Assembly (NCBI GenBank): GCA_937989585.1
Contig: CALKRW010000063.1
Location: 62,001 to 126,000 of the forward strand
DNA from: an uncultured Porphyromonadaceae bacterium
Lineage (GTDB): Bacteria > Bacteroidota > Bacteroidia > Bacteroidales > Muribaculaceae
Direction of reading: 5' to 3'
DNA: 64,000 nt
The translations under genes were made by a program, and so were the position numbers. Each line of letters begins with the position of its first letter. Position 1 is the first letter of the stretch. The notes beneath the pieces are model-generated. The model was given only the letters and a program-made list of their open reading frames with translations, had not been told where the DNA came from and made no database searches. Below, in pieces: positions 52,773-62,809 of the stretch.

Positions 52773-53327
52773 ATGAGTGAAAAATTCGATATAGATCATA
52801 ACCGGTTGTTCGGTATGCTGGAGGAGGTCCTTTCACAAGGCAGGACTCAGTTGGCTCTTGACGCCAACGGCGGTAACAGCATTCTATTTGTATATCCGAA
52901 TGACGAGGACAACCTTTACATTGCCGAAGCCAAACGCCGGTTTCATGACAATGCTATTTTTGTGGATGTCGCGCAGGCTCTGACAGACTTTCAGGAAGAG
53001 ATGGGCATGGAGACATTTAAGGAACTTGAAGAGGAGATTGGCACGGATGTCTATTACCGCAAAGGAGCAACCGATACCTTCTTTGAATTTCTTGTCAACC
53101 GTATCACCTTGGCGGCTTCGCAAGGGTTGCCGGTTTTTCTTGTCGGCACCTCTGCAATTGCCAACAAGGGCTTCTCCAATATAAATATCATGGAGCATGA
53201 AGCTGTAAAGAAAGCACTCCAGCCACTCGTTTATTTCTACCCCGCTACAATCGAAGGTGACAAAATATATTTTCTTGGTGACCATAACCATGTGGCCTCC
53301 AAATATCGTTGCCGCGTGATCATCTAA
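52773..53327 (+). CDS. brxB: BREX protein BrxB (DUF1788)
   Basis: 184 aa. Pattern of DUF1788: RLFGMLEEVLSQGRTQL near the start, SILFVYPNDEDNLYIAEAKR, VDVAQALTDFQE, FFEFLVNRITLAA, PVFLVGTSAI and FYPATIEGDKIYFLGDHNHVAS. No catalytic motif; a core BREX component of unresolved activity. Starts one base after brxA and ends 3 bp before brxC. Confidence 0.88.
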   Translation: MSEKFDIDHNRLFGMLEEVLSQGRTQLALDANGGNSILFVYPNDEDNLYIAEAKRRFHDNAIFVDVAQALTDFQEEMGMETFKELEEEIGTDVYYRKGATDTFFEFLVNRITLAASQGLPVFLVGTSAIANKGFSNINIMEHEAVKKALQPLVYFYPATIEGDKIYFLGDHNHVASKYRCRVII

Positions 53328-53330
53328 ATC

Positions 53331-56300
53331 ATGAAAATTAAAGAACTACTCAAAATAAATCTCGACGAGGAGATAAACACCGTCGTCGATCTTGACACTA
53401 ATCCCACTGATGCCGCACTCAAAGAGGGATTGGATAATTTCGTACTTACCAACTCCCTCGGTAAGCACCTTTATGATTTTCTCGAAGAATACAACGGCGG
53501 TTCCATGCAATCCGGTGTTTGGCTCAGTGGCTTCTACGGTTCCGGCAAATCATATTTCGCTCAGATAATCGGTCTTCTCCTTCAAAATAAGACCATCTTC
53601 GGAACTCCGATGCGTGACCGTTTTTCTGTAAAGCTCGATGGCCTTTCCAATGAAGATCTGTTACGCAGCGAATTAGGCAACCTAAGTCGATTCAACAATA
53701 TCGTTGTGTCATTTGATGCCTCGAAGCATAACAACATAAATGGGCTGCCATACATGATTTTCAGCAGTTTTCTGCGCAAGTTGGAAATGACCGACACATG
53801 GCATGGCATCATCGAATATGACATCTTCCTTGAAGGTCGCCGTGAGGAGTTTCTTGACACTGTGAAAAGCATTACAGGAAAAGAATGGTCGGAGGTCATC
53901 AAGTCTAACACCGAAATGATAAAGGCTTTCAAGCCGGCACTTCTTGCTATGGGTTACACAGCCGAGCAGTATGACGAGCTGAAAGCAATGGCTAACACCA
54001 CCAAGAACGAATATGACGCCGCTCGCTTGCAGCAAGACCTGCCGCGGTATCTGAATGAGCACCCCGACACTCGTATCGTATTCTTTATTGACGAGGTGAG
54101 CGAAGCTATCACTCAGAAGAAAATTCGTCTCGATGACCTCGAGGGCGTGGCGGAGGCTCTTGCCGCCCTCGGTCGTAAGGTCTGGACTATTGCCATTGCA
54201 CAACAACGTCTTGACGATGTCATCAAAGCCGAAAACGTTCAGCTCAATTCCCTTACCAAAGTTCGTGACCGATTCCGTACCAAAATTGCAATCGAGGCCG
54301 ATGAGGTCGATACTATTATTCGCCATCGTCTGCTTGATAAGGAGGATTCGAGCCGTGCCATTCTCCGTGACTACTTTTCGGAGAATAACGGCATCATCGC
54401 CGACGTAACTAACATCGGTGTTCCCAGTCTTAAAAAGACCGAAGACGTCAACACCTATATCGACTATTACCCATTCTATATGCACCAGTTCAAACTGCTG
54501 CAATACTTTCTGTTCGGATCAAGCGAGCTTACCCAGACCCGTGTCGGCAACCGAGGTATGATCATCTCGGCATTTGATGTCTTGAAGAAGGAAGTGAAGA
54601 ATGAAGTTGCCGACCATTACCACGTCAACGCCACTCAACTCTGCAATCAGGCAGACGACCGCGTGGAGGAAGCCCTCAGCAATCGCTATCGCCAAGCCGA
54701 AGATGCTCTACAAGGCGAGCACTTCCAGTATATCAGCGGCAAGAAACTGTTGCAGACAATCCACTTCCTTGCCAAGAGTGAGGTTACGCACACCACCGCC
54801 GACAACATCGCCAAATCATATCTCAATCAACCGGAGAAATATCATGATATTCTCGCCGAGGTCAAAAAGGCTCTCGCCATTTTGAAGCAACATCGTATCG
54901 TCAATGTTACCGGCGAACAATACCGTATTACTAACGAGGCAGAGCAGCGCCTCCTCGATGATATGCGTCGTTTCGATGTGCAGTCATGGGAAATGGTTCA
55001 AGACGTCAACAATGTGATGAAAAAGCGCGACATCGTCAAGTGGGCAAGCCTCTTGTCTGTCGGCGGCATGAACGTGCGCTTTAAGGTTGCGACTACCGAT
55101 GGCGAAATCTACGCCAACGGTGAGGAAAACAACCTGTCTGTCATATTCTCCGACCTTCTCGCCACACCCGGCTGCGAAGATGCCGCCTTCGTTGACGGCA
55201 TCCGTCAGGACACCGCCGATACCAAGGGTCGAATGACCATCATTCCCTCCGTAAAGTATCGCAATGAGATAAAGGAACTCGCCACCGAACTGCGCCGCCT
55301 CAAATATATCGGAGAGCGTACCAATCTCACCGACGAGGAGAAATCCATCGTCAAGAGCTTATGTTCGGAGCGTGATGCAAAGGATGAACGCTTTATCCAA
55401 CTTATCGAAAAATCATTCCTCGATGGCGTAGCCGTCTATTGCTTCAACCGCTTCGTGCTGACACCGGACACATTCCGGCAGATTGTGCAGGAGCAGCAGA
55501 AAAAGATGTTTGAGAATATCTTCACCAAGCGACTTAACGCCGAGCTCCCCGACTCTCTCGCACCCGGAGTCTTCACCCGCAGCGCAAGCCAATTGCATAA
55601 CTATTTCGGCCCATCGGATGATTTCAAGTTCTTCGATACCTCAGGAACTTTCATCGGCACCAATCTTTCGGCAGTAACCGAAATACTTGCTGTCGCCTCC
55701 ACTTTTATCTCAGGCAAAGATCTTGAAAATAAACTCGCCGGGCCGCCAACCGGATATACCCTCGGCACAATAATGACAACTCTCGCCGCCCTTTTCCGTG
55801 GCGATAAAGTAATTGTCAAGTTCAACGGTGAGGAATATACGTCCTGCCGTCAGTCCGGTGCCACGGATGCTTTCAAGAACTCGAGGAACTTCGCCAAAGC
55901 ATCATTCAAGGCGGTTTCCAAGAGTCTTACTTTCAAACAGCGTCGTGAGATTGTTGATATTCTCAAAGATGACTGTGAGTATACCAAGAATACCCGCGAG
56001 CAGATCAGTTATCAGATGAACGACTTCGAGATTGTTGATGCAATCCGTACTTTGTCGCGTGTGATGATCTCCAAGATCAACGATAAGATTGAATTCGATG
56101 ATGACTATCGCAAGATGTTCAAAATGTCCGTGGCTGCCCGGTTGGTCTTCCAACAATATCAGGGTGCAGTCACTGAGGCAAATTTCCTTACCACGGCACA
56201 GAACTTTCTTGTCGAAGACAATACCGATGAGTTCATCAAAGCTATTGAGCGCGTAAACAGCGATATCCGTTTCATTGACGAAAAGATGAGCGAGTTGCGC

Positions 56301-57008
56301 AAAATGAAAGAATATATCGTTGAGGTCAATGATCAGTTTGAAAAAGCAACGGGTTCTGATTCTCCGATCAGGGCCTCATACGATGATTTCTTTACCAGAT
56401 TTGAGAATGATATCGTTCATCATTATTCTGCGCTGAAGAAGGATACTCAGGATATTACCGATACTTATATCTCCACGTTCAAAGCTGTAGCATCCAAGAC
56501 GCAGGCTGAATATAAGAAACTGCTTGAGAAGGCTGATGCACTCCGCACGAGGCTTTCGCAGTATCCTCGTGAATGGAACACTCGTATCCGGACTGAACTG
56601 CAGAGAATAGAGAACCGTTGTCAGCCATTTACGGATATTGCGACAAACTTCGACCGATATACGGTGAAGTCTCTCCGCTCACGCCTTGACCTGCGCGATG
56701 TAACAACCGCTTTTGAGGCAGCTCCAACTATTGACAATGCTCTGTTCTCGCTCGATGCGCAGGTGCAGACTACCGATCCAAATCCGAAGCCGCAACCTAC
56801 TTTACCGGATCCGGACCCGACTAAGCCGCAACCGCCCACACCTCCAACACCTCCGCAGCCGCAACCGTATCAGCCCAAGACTCACAAGCTGAAATCCCGC
56901 ATCCCTCAGGGTGTAATCTCCGTGGCTCAGTATCGCAACTGGCTGACCCAGCAGCTTGCGCTCCTCAACTCATTTAATGAAAAGGATTCAGTTAATCTCA
57001 ACGAATAA
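53331..57008 (+). CDS. brxC: BREX P-loop ATPase BrxC
   Basis: 1225 aa. Walker A GFYGSGKSYFA is at about residues 67-77, and Walker B VFFIDEVSEAI at about 250-258, both AAA+-like. The remaining length is helical (DUF6079-type). A proline-rich linker of about 35 residues at 1149-1183 (PNPKPQPTLPDPDPTKPQ) precedes a short C-terminal module RIPQGVISVAQYRNWLTQQL. BrxC is the large ATPase required for exclusion. Three bases separate it from pglX. Confidence 0.93.
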   Translation: MKIKELLKINLDEEINTVVDLDTNPTDAALKEGLDNFVLTNSLGKHLYDFLEEYNGGSMQSGVWLSGFYGSGKSYFAQIIGLLLQNKTIFGTPMRDRFSVKLDGLSNEDLLRSELGNLSRFNNIVVSFDASKHNNINGLPYMIFSSFLRKLEMTDTWHGIIEYDIFLEGRREEFLDTVKSITGKEWSEVIKSNTEMIKAFKPALLAMGYTAEQYDELKAMANTTKNEYDAARLQQDLPRYLNEHPDTRIVFFIDEVSEAITQKKIRLDDLEGVAEALAALGRKVWTIAIAQQRLDDVIKAENVQLNSLTKVRDRFRTKIAIEADEVDTIIRHRLLDKEDSSRAILRDYFSENNGIIADVTNIGVPSLKKTEDVNTYIDYYPFYMHQFKLLQYFLFGSSELTQTRVGNRGMIISAFDVLKKEVKNEVADHYHVNATQLCNQADDRVEEALSNRYRQAEDALQGEHFQYISGKKLLQTIHFLAKSEVTHTTADNIAKSYLNQPEKYHDILAEVKKALAILKQHRIVNVTGEQYRITNEAEQRLLDDMRRFDVQSWEMVQDVNNVMKKRDIVKWASLLSVGGMNVRFKVATTDGEIYANGEENNLSVIFSDLLATPGCEDAAFVDGIRQDTADTKGRMTIIPSVKYRNEIKELATELRRLKYIGERTNLTDEEKSIVKSLCSERDAKDERFIQLIEKSFLDGVAVYCFNRFVLTPDTFRQIVQEQQKKMFENIFTKRLNAELPDSLAPGVFTRSASQLHNYFGPSDDFKFFDTSGTFIGTNLSAVTEILAVASTFISGKDLENKLAGPPTGYTLGTIMTTLAALFRGDKVIVKFNGEEYTSCRQSGATDAFKNSRNFAKASFKAVSKSLTFKQRREIVDILKDDCEYTKNTREQISYQMNDFEIVDAIRTLSRVMISKINDKIEFDDDYRKMFKMSVAARLVFQQYQGAVTEANFLTTAQNFLVEDNTDEFIKAIERVNSDIRFIDEKMSELRKMKEYIVEVNDQFEKATGSDSPIRASYDDFFTRFENDIVHHYSALKKDTQDITDTYISTFKAVASKTQAEYKKLLEKADALRTRLSQYPREWNTRIRTELQRIENRCQPFTDIATNFDRYTVKSLRSRLDLRDVTTAFEAAPTIDNALFSLDAQVQTTDPNPKPQPTLPDPDPTKPQPPTPPTPPQPQPYQPKTHKLKSRIPQGVISVAQYRNWLTQQLALLNSFNEKDSVNLNE

Positions 57009-57011
57009 GCG

Positions 57012-60000
57012 ATGAAACTTCTCGAACACGTTCTCAACATACGTTCCCTGATTGCTCAGGCGATGCAAAACCGCTTTGAGAGACTGGGGCTGACCGACAC
57101 GCCCGATGCGCCGGTGCCTCCCCTCACCGAGGATGACCTCGCCCTCCGCAAGCACCTTAAGGAGATCGTTGACTATAATGCGCAGTCTGCTGATTCATAC
57201 GTTGATGCGCAAAAAAAAGCGATAAACGAATGTACGTTTACGCTCTTCAACCGTCTTGCCGCCATCAAGGTGATGGAGGATAAGGGCTTCTTCCCTGAGA
57301 TCATCATGCGTCGTGATGAAAACGGCAAACGTTCGTTGCAACACAATGAATGGCTTGAAGAAAATCCCGACCTTCGTAATGACGAACGCGAAGGTCTGCT
57401 GCCATTCTTTATGGACCGCTTCGAATCCCTTTCTGATCAGTTTCCCATTTTCCGCGCCGATCATCCATACGCACTGATGCCGCGTGCCGACGAACTCAAC
57501 GAGATTATCGACGCTTTCAATGCTGTGGCAGCTGATCCGGATTGTGGTGCCGACATCTGGCGTGGCGATGACATACTCGGCTGGCTATATGAGAATTTCA
57601 ATATGGTAGAGAAACAGCAGCTCAAAGAGAGCGGTGAGAAAACCGAATATGACAAGGTATCGCTACAGTCGCAGGTATATACTCCACAGTGGGTTGTCAA
57701 ATTCCTTGTTGACAACACCGTCGGCAAAATGTATCTTGAAATGTTCCCCGAGAGTAACATCGACCGAGAACCTGACCCGGAAACCGATGAGATTAAATAT
57801 CGCATCGCCAACCGGCCCACGGAGAAGACGCGCAACTTCAAGCCCCTTGAGAAATGGCGCATTATCGACCCTGCGTGCGGCAGCGGCAACTTCCTGATCT
57901 ATACAATGTCGTTGCTCTACGACCTCTACATCGACCAAATCGAGAACTTTGGTGCTGACTACTCAAAGCGCGACATTCCGGCCCTTATCGTTGAGAACAA
58001 TCTTTATGGCGTAGACCTCGACGAACGCGCAGTGCAGCTCTCACAGATTGCCCTGCGCATCAAGGCGCGCGAACTTGGCGGTCGCCGGTTCCATTCTCCT
58101 AAGAAGACTAATGTGGTTTGCTCTAATTTTATTTTACCCGACTATGAACAAGTACGCCATATGGTTGAATGGTCTGATTGGGACAAGAATCAAGCAGCAA
58201 CGGTAGAAATGGTATGGAACGATCTTGCTCAGGCCTCCAAGTTCGGTTCGCTTGTGCGGGTAGAGCAACCGCTGCGTGAACTTGTCGAACGACAGTCTAT
58301 AGCCAAGGAGGGTCTTTTTGCCGGAGAGGATGAGTCGTCACTGTTCGGCTTCCGTCGCAATGCCATAGACTCCATTAGAGACCAGTTCCGCCGTTATGTC
58401 ACGACCGACAGTTTCACCTCTACCAAGGTTGACGACGCTCTTACATTCCTTGATATTCTCTCGACGTCTTTTGATGTAGCAGTCGCCAATCCGCCTTATA
58501 CAGACAGCGGGGACTTCGGACCTGAACTGAAACAGTTTGTAGAGGACAACTATAAGAAACCTTACAAGTTCCACACAAACCTTTATGCGGCTTTTATACG
58601 TCGTTGCTGGGAACTAACTTCCAACGATGGCAAGATTGGAATGATACATCCGATGACTTTTATGTATATTAAGTCATTCGAGGATGTTCGTAAATTTATT
58701 CTCGGAAAAACACATATTGACATATTTGTCGAATATGGTCTTGATAGAATAAATATGTTTAAAGGTACTGGATATGCAAGTGCCCCAGCTTTTTATGTCC
58801 TATCTAAATCCAATTCAAAAACAAAGAGTATATTTTTTGACATGGATACACGATTACAAGAGAAGGATAAAAAAGACACTCTCCTTAATGAGTATTCGAA
58901 TTATATGAGTAGGCGGGAAACGAAGAGGACCTATTCTATTTTCCAAGATAAGTTAAAAGGTATTATATCGTGGCCATTTAATTATTACTTATCTCAAAGC
59001 CTTCGTGATAAATATGTTCAAACTCCACTCTCTTCTGAAACAAAGGTTGTCAGTGGCGTTAAGACGGGCAATAATGAATCTACATTACGTCATTGGTGGG
59101 AGATAGAAGATGATAGAGCCAAATGGGCGCCATATACTAAAGGAGGATATTCAACTAAGTGGTATGGAAACGTATGGTTAAAAGTTTTAATTGAGAATGA
59201 CTTTCAACGGATAAAATCTCATTCAACATACAATATACCGTCAACAAAGTTTGTGGAAGGAATTACTTACAATGGATTAGGTTCTCGCTCTCTCCCATTC
59301 AGATTATTAGAGCCGGATACATTGTTTGATATGGGATCAAGTGCGATATTCCCCTCAAACGTCATACTCTCGTTAGCTTTTTTGAATACAAAGCTAATAT
59401 CATATGCCGTCAGGAGTCTTAATCCTACAGTAAATGTACAGCCAGGTGATGTTAATCGCTTACCTTTTGTAGACTTTAATTCAATCCGTAAAGAGAATAA
59501 AGAAACTCTCATCAAGATTGTTAATCAAATCATTAATATCAAGAAACATCTTTGCCAATTCTCGCTGGTAGAGCCGCTATTCAAAGAATCACCGATTCAG
59601 CCGGGAGAAATGAGTGCAAAAGAAAGCGTAGCGACATACTATGTTTATGAGAATGGCTTGCTGACGCAGATACTTCTCAATGAGGCTGTAATCAACCGGG
59701 AAGTGTTCGATATCTACGAGCTGACCGAACGCGACCGCAAGATGGTGCTCGACAAAGAAGGAATTCCCGTTGGTGATCTTCCCGTCAGCGAAATAGCACG
59801 CAACCGCTATCTTGAATTCCTCAGGCTCCATACTGAGTTCCCGGCATCCGAGGAGTTGATCGCACATATCGAGGCTCTCCCCGTAAGCGAAGAGCAACCG
59901 CGATTGGAGTTCGACCGCCTATATCAGAAGAATTATGATTGGGAGGAGTTCTGCATACAAAACAATGTGAATCCTATCGAGACATGGTATCAGTTCACCG

Positions 60001-60692
60001 TGGCGCAGACGCTTCCGGCACAGCGCACACAGGTACTTGCCTTTGAATTAATAACCGATGTGATCCGCACGTTGCTTGAAAAGGATGACGACGGAGTGAT
60101 GCCGCTCGTAGACCGCACGGGCGAAGGACTTGTGGCAGACCGAATCCAGCAGGAGATGATAGAGCGCGGTTATACCGGTGTGCAGTTCTCGCAAGTGTGT
60201 CAACTGCTCGGAATGCCACTCGAACGCTATCTGCGCGACCGCTTCTTCCAGCAGCTCAGCGACCACCTGAATCTCTTTATGTATCTACCGAAGACTCCTT
60301 TCATCTGGCACCTGACCTCCGGGCCGCTCCACGCGATGGAACTTTTTGTAAGCATATACAAGTGGAATCGCAACACGCTGTCGCGCGTCAAGAGCGTCTA
60401 CTGCGCCAACCGCGAGAGCGCACTCCGCGACCGCTTGGCAACACTGTCGCAGAGCGCCGAAAGCTCCGCCCAGAGCGAAGCCGCCGATATCCGCGCCCAG
60501 TTGCGCGAGCTTGCCGAGTTTACCGATAAGCTCGATGCCCTCCTCGCCACGGGCTACGACCCGAAGCTCGACGACGGCGTAGGCAAGAACATCGCCCCGC
60601 TCCAGAAAGCCGGCCTCCTCAGCTACGCCGTCCTCAAAGAGACCGGCGGCAAGAAATCCCAGCTTAACAAATTCCTCAATGCCGACTGGTAA
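57012..60692 (+). CDS. pglX: BREX-1 adenine-specific DNA methyltransferase PglX
   Basis: 1226 aa. N6-adenine methyltransferase: motif I DPACGSGNFLIY near residue 285, motif IV NPPY near 493. The N-terminal 200 residues are family-specific. The segment from about 58600 to 59560 (residues 530-850) is markedly AT-rich relative to either side and holds the target-recognition region. The C-terminus is helical and GC-rich. It marks self DNA; sequence specificity cannot be read from the sequence alone. Confidence 0.93.
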   Translation: MKLLEHVLNIRSLIAQAMQNRFERLGLTDTPDAPVPPLTEDDLALRKHLKEIVDYNAQSADSYVDAQKKAINECTFTLFNRLAAIKVMEDKGFFPEIIMRRDENGKRSLQHNEWLEENPDLRNDEREGLLPFFMDRFESLSDQFPIFRADHPYALMPRADELNEIIDAFNAVAADPDCGADIWRGDDILGWLYENFNMVEKQQLKESGEKTEYDKVSLQSQVYTPQWVVKFLVDNTVGKMYLEMFPESNIDREPDPETDEIKYRIANRPTEKTRNFKPLEKWRIIDPACGSGNFLIYTMSLLYDLYIDQIENFGADYSKRDIPALIVENNLYGVDLDERAVQLSQIALRIKARELGGRRFHSPKKTNVVCSNFILPDYEQVRHMVEWSDWDKNQAATVEMVWNDLAQASKFGSLVRVEQPLRELVERQSIAKEGLFAGEDESSLFGFRRNAIDSIRDQFRRYVTTDSFTSTKVDDALTFLDILSTSFDVAVANPPYTDSGDFGPELKQFVEDNYKKPYKFHTNLYAAFIRRCWELTSNDGKIGMIHPMTFMYIKSFEDVRKFILGKTHIDIFVEYGLDRINMFKGTGYASAPAFYVLSKSNSKTKSIFFDMDTRLQEKDKKDTLLNEYSNYMSRRETKRTYSIFQDKLKGIISWPFNYYLSQSLRDKYVQTPLSSETKVVSGVKTGNNESTLRHWWEIEDDRAKWAPYTKGGYSTKWYGNVWLKVLIENDFQRIKSHSTYNIPSTKFVEGITYNGLGSRSLPFRLLEPDTLFDMGSSAIFPSNVILSLAFLNTKLISYAVRSLNPTVNVQPGDVNRLPFVDFNSIRKENKETLIKIVNQIINIKKHLCQFSLVEPLFKESPIQPGEMSAKESVATYYVYENGLLTQILLNEAVINREVFDIYELTERDRKMVLDKEGIPVGDLPVSEIARNRYLEFLRLHTEFPASEELIAHIEALPVSEEQPRLEFDRLYQKNYDWEEFCIQNNVNPIETWYQFTVAQTLPAQRTQVLAFELITDVIRTLLEKDDDGVMPLVDRTGEGLVADRIQQEMIERGYTGVQFSQVCQLLGMPLERYLRDRFFQQLSDHLNLFMYLPKTPFIWHLTSGPLHAMELFVSIYKWNRNTLSRVKSVYCANRESALRDRLATLSQSAESSAQSEAADIRAQLRELAEFTDKLDALLATGYDPKLDDGVGKNIAPLQKAGLLSYAVLKETGGKKSQLNKFLNADW

Positions 60693-60715
60693 AATGATCT
60701 GATTGTTATTGATAT

Positions 60716-61330
60716 ATGACCGCAGAAAGAAACCACATCAAAGTATTTGTCTCCTCTACAGTCTATGATTTCGAGACTATTTTGAGGAATATATTCATCA
60801 TGCTTGATGGATTCGGCTATGATGTATATATGTCGAAGGAGGGAACCATTCCCTTAAACAGCCGTCTTTCCAACCTTGTCAACTGTGTTAACGGAGTTGA
60901 TGAGTGCGATGTTTTCCTGGGCATAGTGCGTCCTCTTATCGGTTCCGGAGTTCTTGAAAAAGGGGCTCGTTCAATTACTGCACAAGAATTTGACAGAGCA
61001 ATAGAGTTGGGTATGCTGAGATTCATTTTAGCTGACTATCGAGTGGAATTTGCACATAAATTTCTGAATCTGATGGATCAGAATCCCGATGATATTCCAT
61101 TGAACAAAGAGAAGATTAAAGATGGAAAGATAATCGTCAAGCCCAATAATCTTGTTCATGGAGAATGTGTTGATATTTATAGATCAGCGATTCAAAACCA
61201 TATTCATCCGGCATCAGCGAGAATAGGGAATTGGGCTCAGCCTTTTAAGGATGGCGAAGATATTCTTCGCTTCGTTGAGGCACAATTCAAAAATGTAGAA
61301 CTCATTAGGAATTATATCTATGGAAAGTAA
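60716..61330 (+). CDS. DUF4062 protein inserted between pglX and pglZ
   Basis: 204 aa. The start HIKVFVSSTVYDFETIL and VDECDVFLGIVRPLIGSGV, followed by TAQEFDRAIELG and RFILADYRVEFAHKFL, match DUF4062, a small flavodoxin/TIR-like alpha-beta fold (analogy only). No catalytic residue is certain. It overlaps the next gene by 11 bp in another frame. The pair is AT-rich and breaks the usual pglX-pglZ adjacency, so it looks like an acquired module. Confidence 0.75.
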   Translation: MTAERNHIKVFVSSTVYDFETILRNIFIMLDGFGYDVYMSKEGTIPLNSRLSNLVNCVNGVDECDVFLGIVRPLIGSGVLEKGARSITAQEFDRAIELGMLRFILADYRVEFAHKFLNLMDQNPDDIPLNKEKIKDGKIIVKPNNLVHGECVDIYRSAIQNHIHPASARIGNWAQPFKDGEDILRFVEAQFKNVELIRNYIYGK

Positions 61331-62696
61331 TTTTTTAGAGTTGCTATTGGAGCAAAAGGCTCTACCTGCTAATATTGAGTGCATAGGCACAGTAAATATT
61401 GATAAAATCGCAAAGAGCATCTGTGCGTTTCTTAACGGGCAAGGTGGCTGGATTGTCGTCGGAATAGACGACAAGCACAACTATATGGATATAAATGTAT
61501 CCGACATTATAGCTAAAATTCAATATGAAATAACCAATAACATTGCACCACTGCCTTTGGTATACGTTCAGAAAGAATCATACAAGGGTAATGATGTCGT
61601 TTTGATAACAGTGTCAAAAGGAAGCCTTCCTCCATATTCTTATATGGGTAAGTATTATATACAGACAGGCGATGCCGTTATACCCCCCAACCCAGATCAA
61701 ATCAGCACTTTGATGAGATCATCCTTTTCCATTGTGTCCTCCTGGGAAACTACCGGAAATCTCCTTGCCACTCCGGAGAATCTTGATAAGGAACAAATGG
61801 ACATGGTATACAATGCCGGAGTTTCCACTGGTCGGTTAATTGAAAACCCCAATGGATTGCTTCCCACTTTGTCGGAGCTCCAGTTGGCAGATTCTTACGA
61901 AGTGAAGAACGGAGCTGTCTGTCTGTTCGGGAATAATACAAAAGTCTCTGTCCCGCAGAGTCGTATACGCATCCAATTGATGAGCAAAGGGAAAACTTCC
62001 GATAGCTTCGATAACACCAAGATAATAGAAGGAGACATTCTCCTTTTGTTTAATGAGACAATCAACTACCTGACTGAAATATTGCCTCGCCAGTCAATAT
62101 TCTTTAATCGTGGCCTAATGCGGAAAGACGAGTTCATTTACCCTTTGGACGTTTTACGAGAAGCCGTAATTAACTCCCTGATACATAGAGACTATTCCGG
62201 TGCTGCGGGAGAAATAACCCTTTTTATTTTTCCTGACAGGATTGAAATCTCAAATCCGGGTAAATTACCTGATAAGCTGGTTAAAGGCAAAATCAATGTA
62301 ACGTCTCACGGATCTATCCTCAGAAACCCATTAATGGCCGAAATCTTACACATTGCCGGCTATATGGAAAGAGTTGGTAGAGGAATGGAGCTGATTTCCC
62401 GAAGGATGAAAGAGATGGGTAAAAAACTGCCCGAATGGACGACCACAAACGACAGCACTACATTGACCTTATATAATAAACCGGTTAAGGTAGAACTTAA
62501 TGAACGTATCCGTACATTCATGGCACATCACTCTGTGAATGATGAATTCACTAAACAAGAATATATGCGGGCATTTGAAAATAGCCCCTCCAAAATCACG
62601 GCCCAGTCTGATATATCAAGAATGATTGAGCTTGATTTATGTGTGAGAATCGGCAAAGGTCCATCCACCAAGTATCGAATAATTGACCGGTTATGA
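61320..62696 (+). CDS. AlbA_2 (Schlafen-like) ATP-binding protein with HATPase-like C-terminal part
   Basis: 458 aa. The N-terminal half is an AlbA_2 domain (IAKSICAFLNGQGGWIVVGIDD, then YYIQTGDAVIPPNPDQI). The middle and C-terminal parts have LREAVINSLIHRDY, RIEISNPGKLP and GRGMELISRRMKEMG, the N, G1 and G2 boxes of a HATPase_c_4 domain, and a winged-helix-like end (SDISRMIELDLCVRIGKG). Family members join nucleic-acid and ATP binding; DNA-binding regulator or effector is possible. Its overlap with the DUF4062 gene implies a functional pair. Confidence 0.78.
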   Translation: MESNFLELLLEQKALPANIECIGTVNIDKIAKSICAFLNGQGGWIVVGIDDKHNYMDINVSDIIAKIQYEITNNIAPLPLVYVQKESYKGNDVVLITVSKGSLPPYSYMGKYYIQTGDAVIPPNPDQISTLMRSSFSIVSSWETTGNLLATPENLDKEQMDMVYNAGVSTGRLIENPNGLLPTLSELQLADSYEVKNGAVCLFGNNTKVSVPQSRIRIQLMSKGKTSDSFDNTKIIEGDILLLFNETINYLTEILPRQSIFFNRGLMRKDEFIYPLDVLREAVINSLIHRDYSGAAGEITLFIFPDRIEISNPGKLPDKLVKGKINVTSHGSILRNPLMAEILHIAGYMERVGRGMELISRRMKEMGKKLPEWTTTNDSTTLTLYNKPVKVELNERIRTFMAHHSVNDEFTKQEYMRAFENSPSKITAQSDISRMIELDLCVRIGKGPSTKYRIIDRL

Positions 62697-62809
62697 CCGA
62701 TTACAGAGTTAGCACACTAATATTCAGCACCTAATCACATTTGCAGCTAATTGCGAATTAACCGATAAACGGTCAGTTAACACAAAACAGTGACTTTAAT
62801 ATATAAGAC

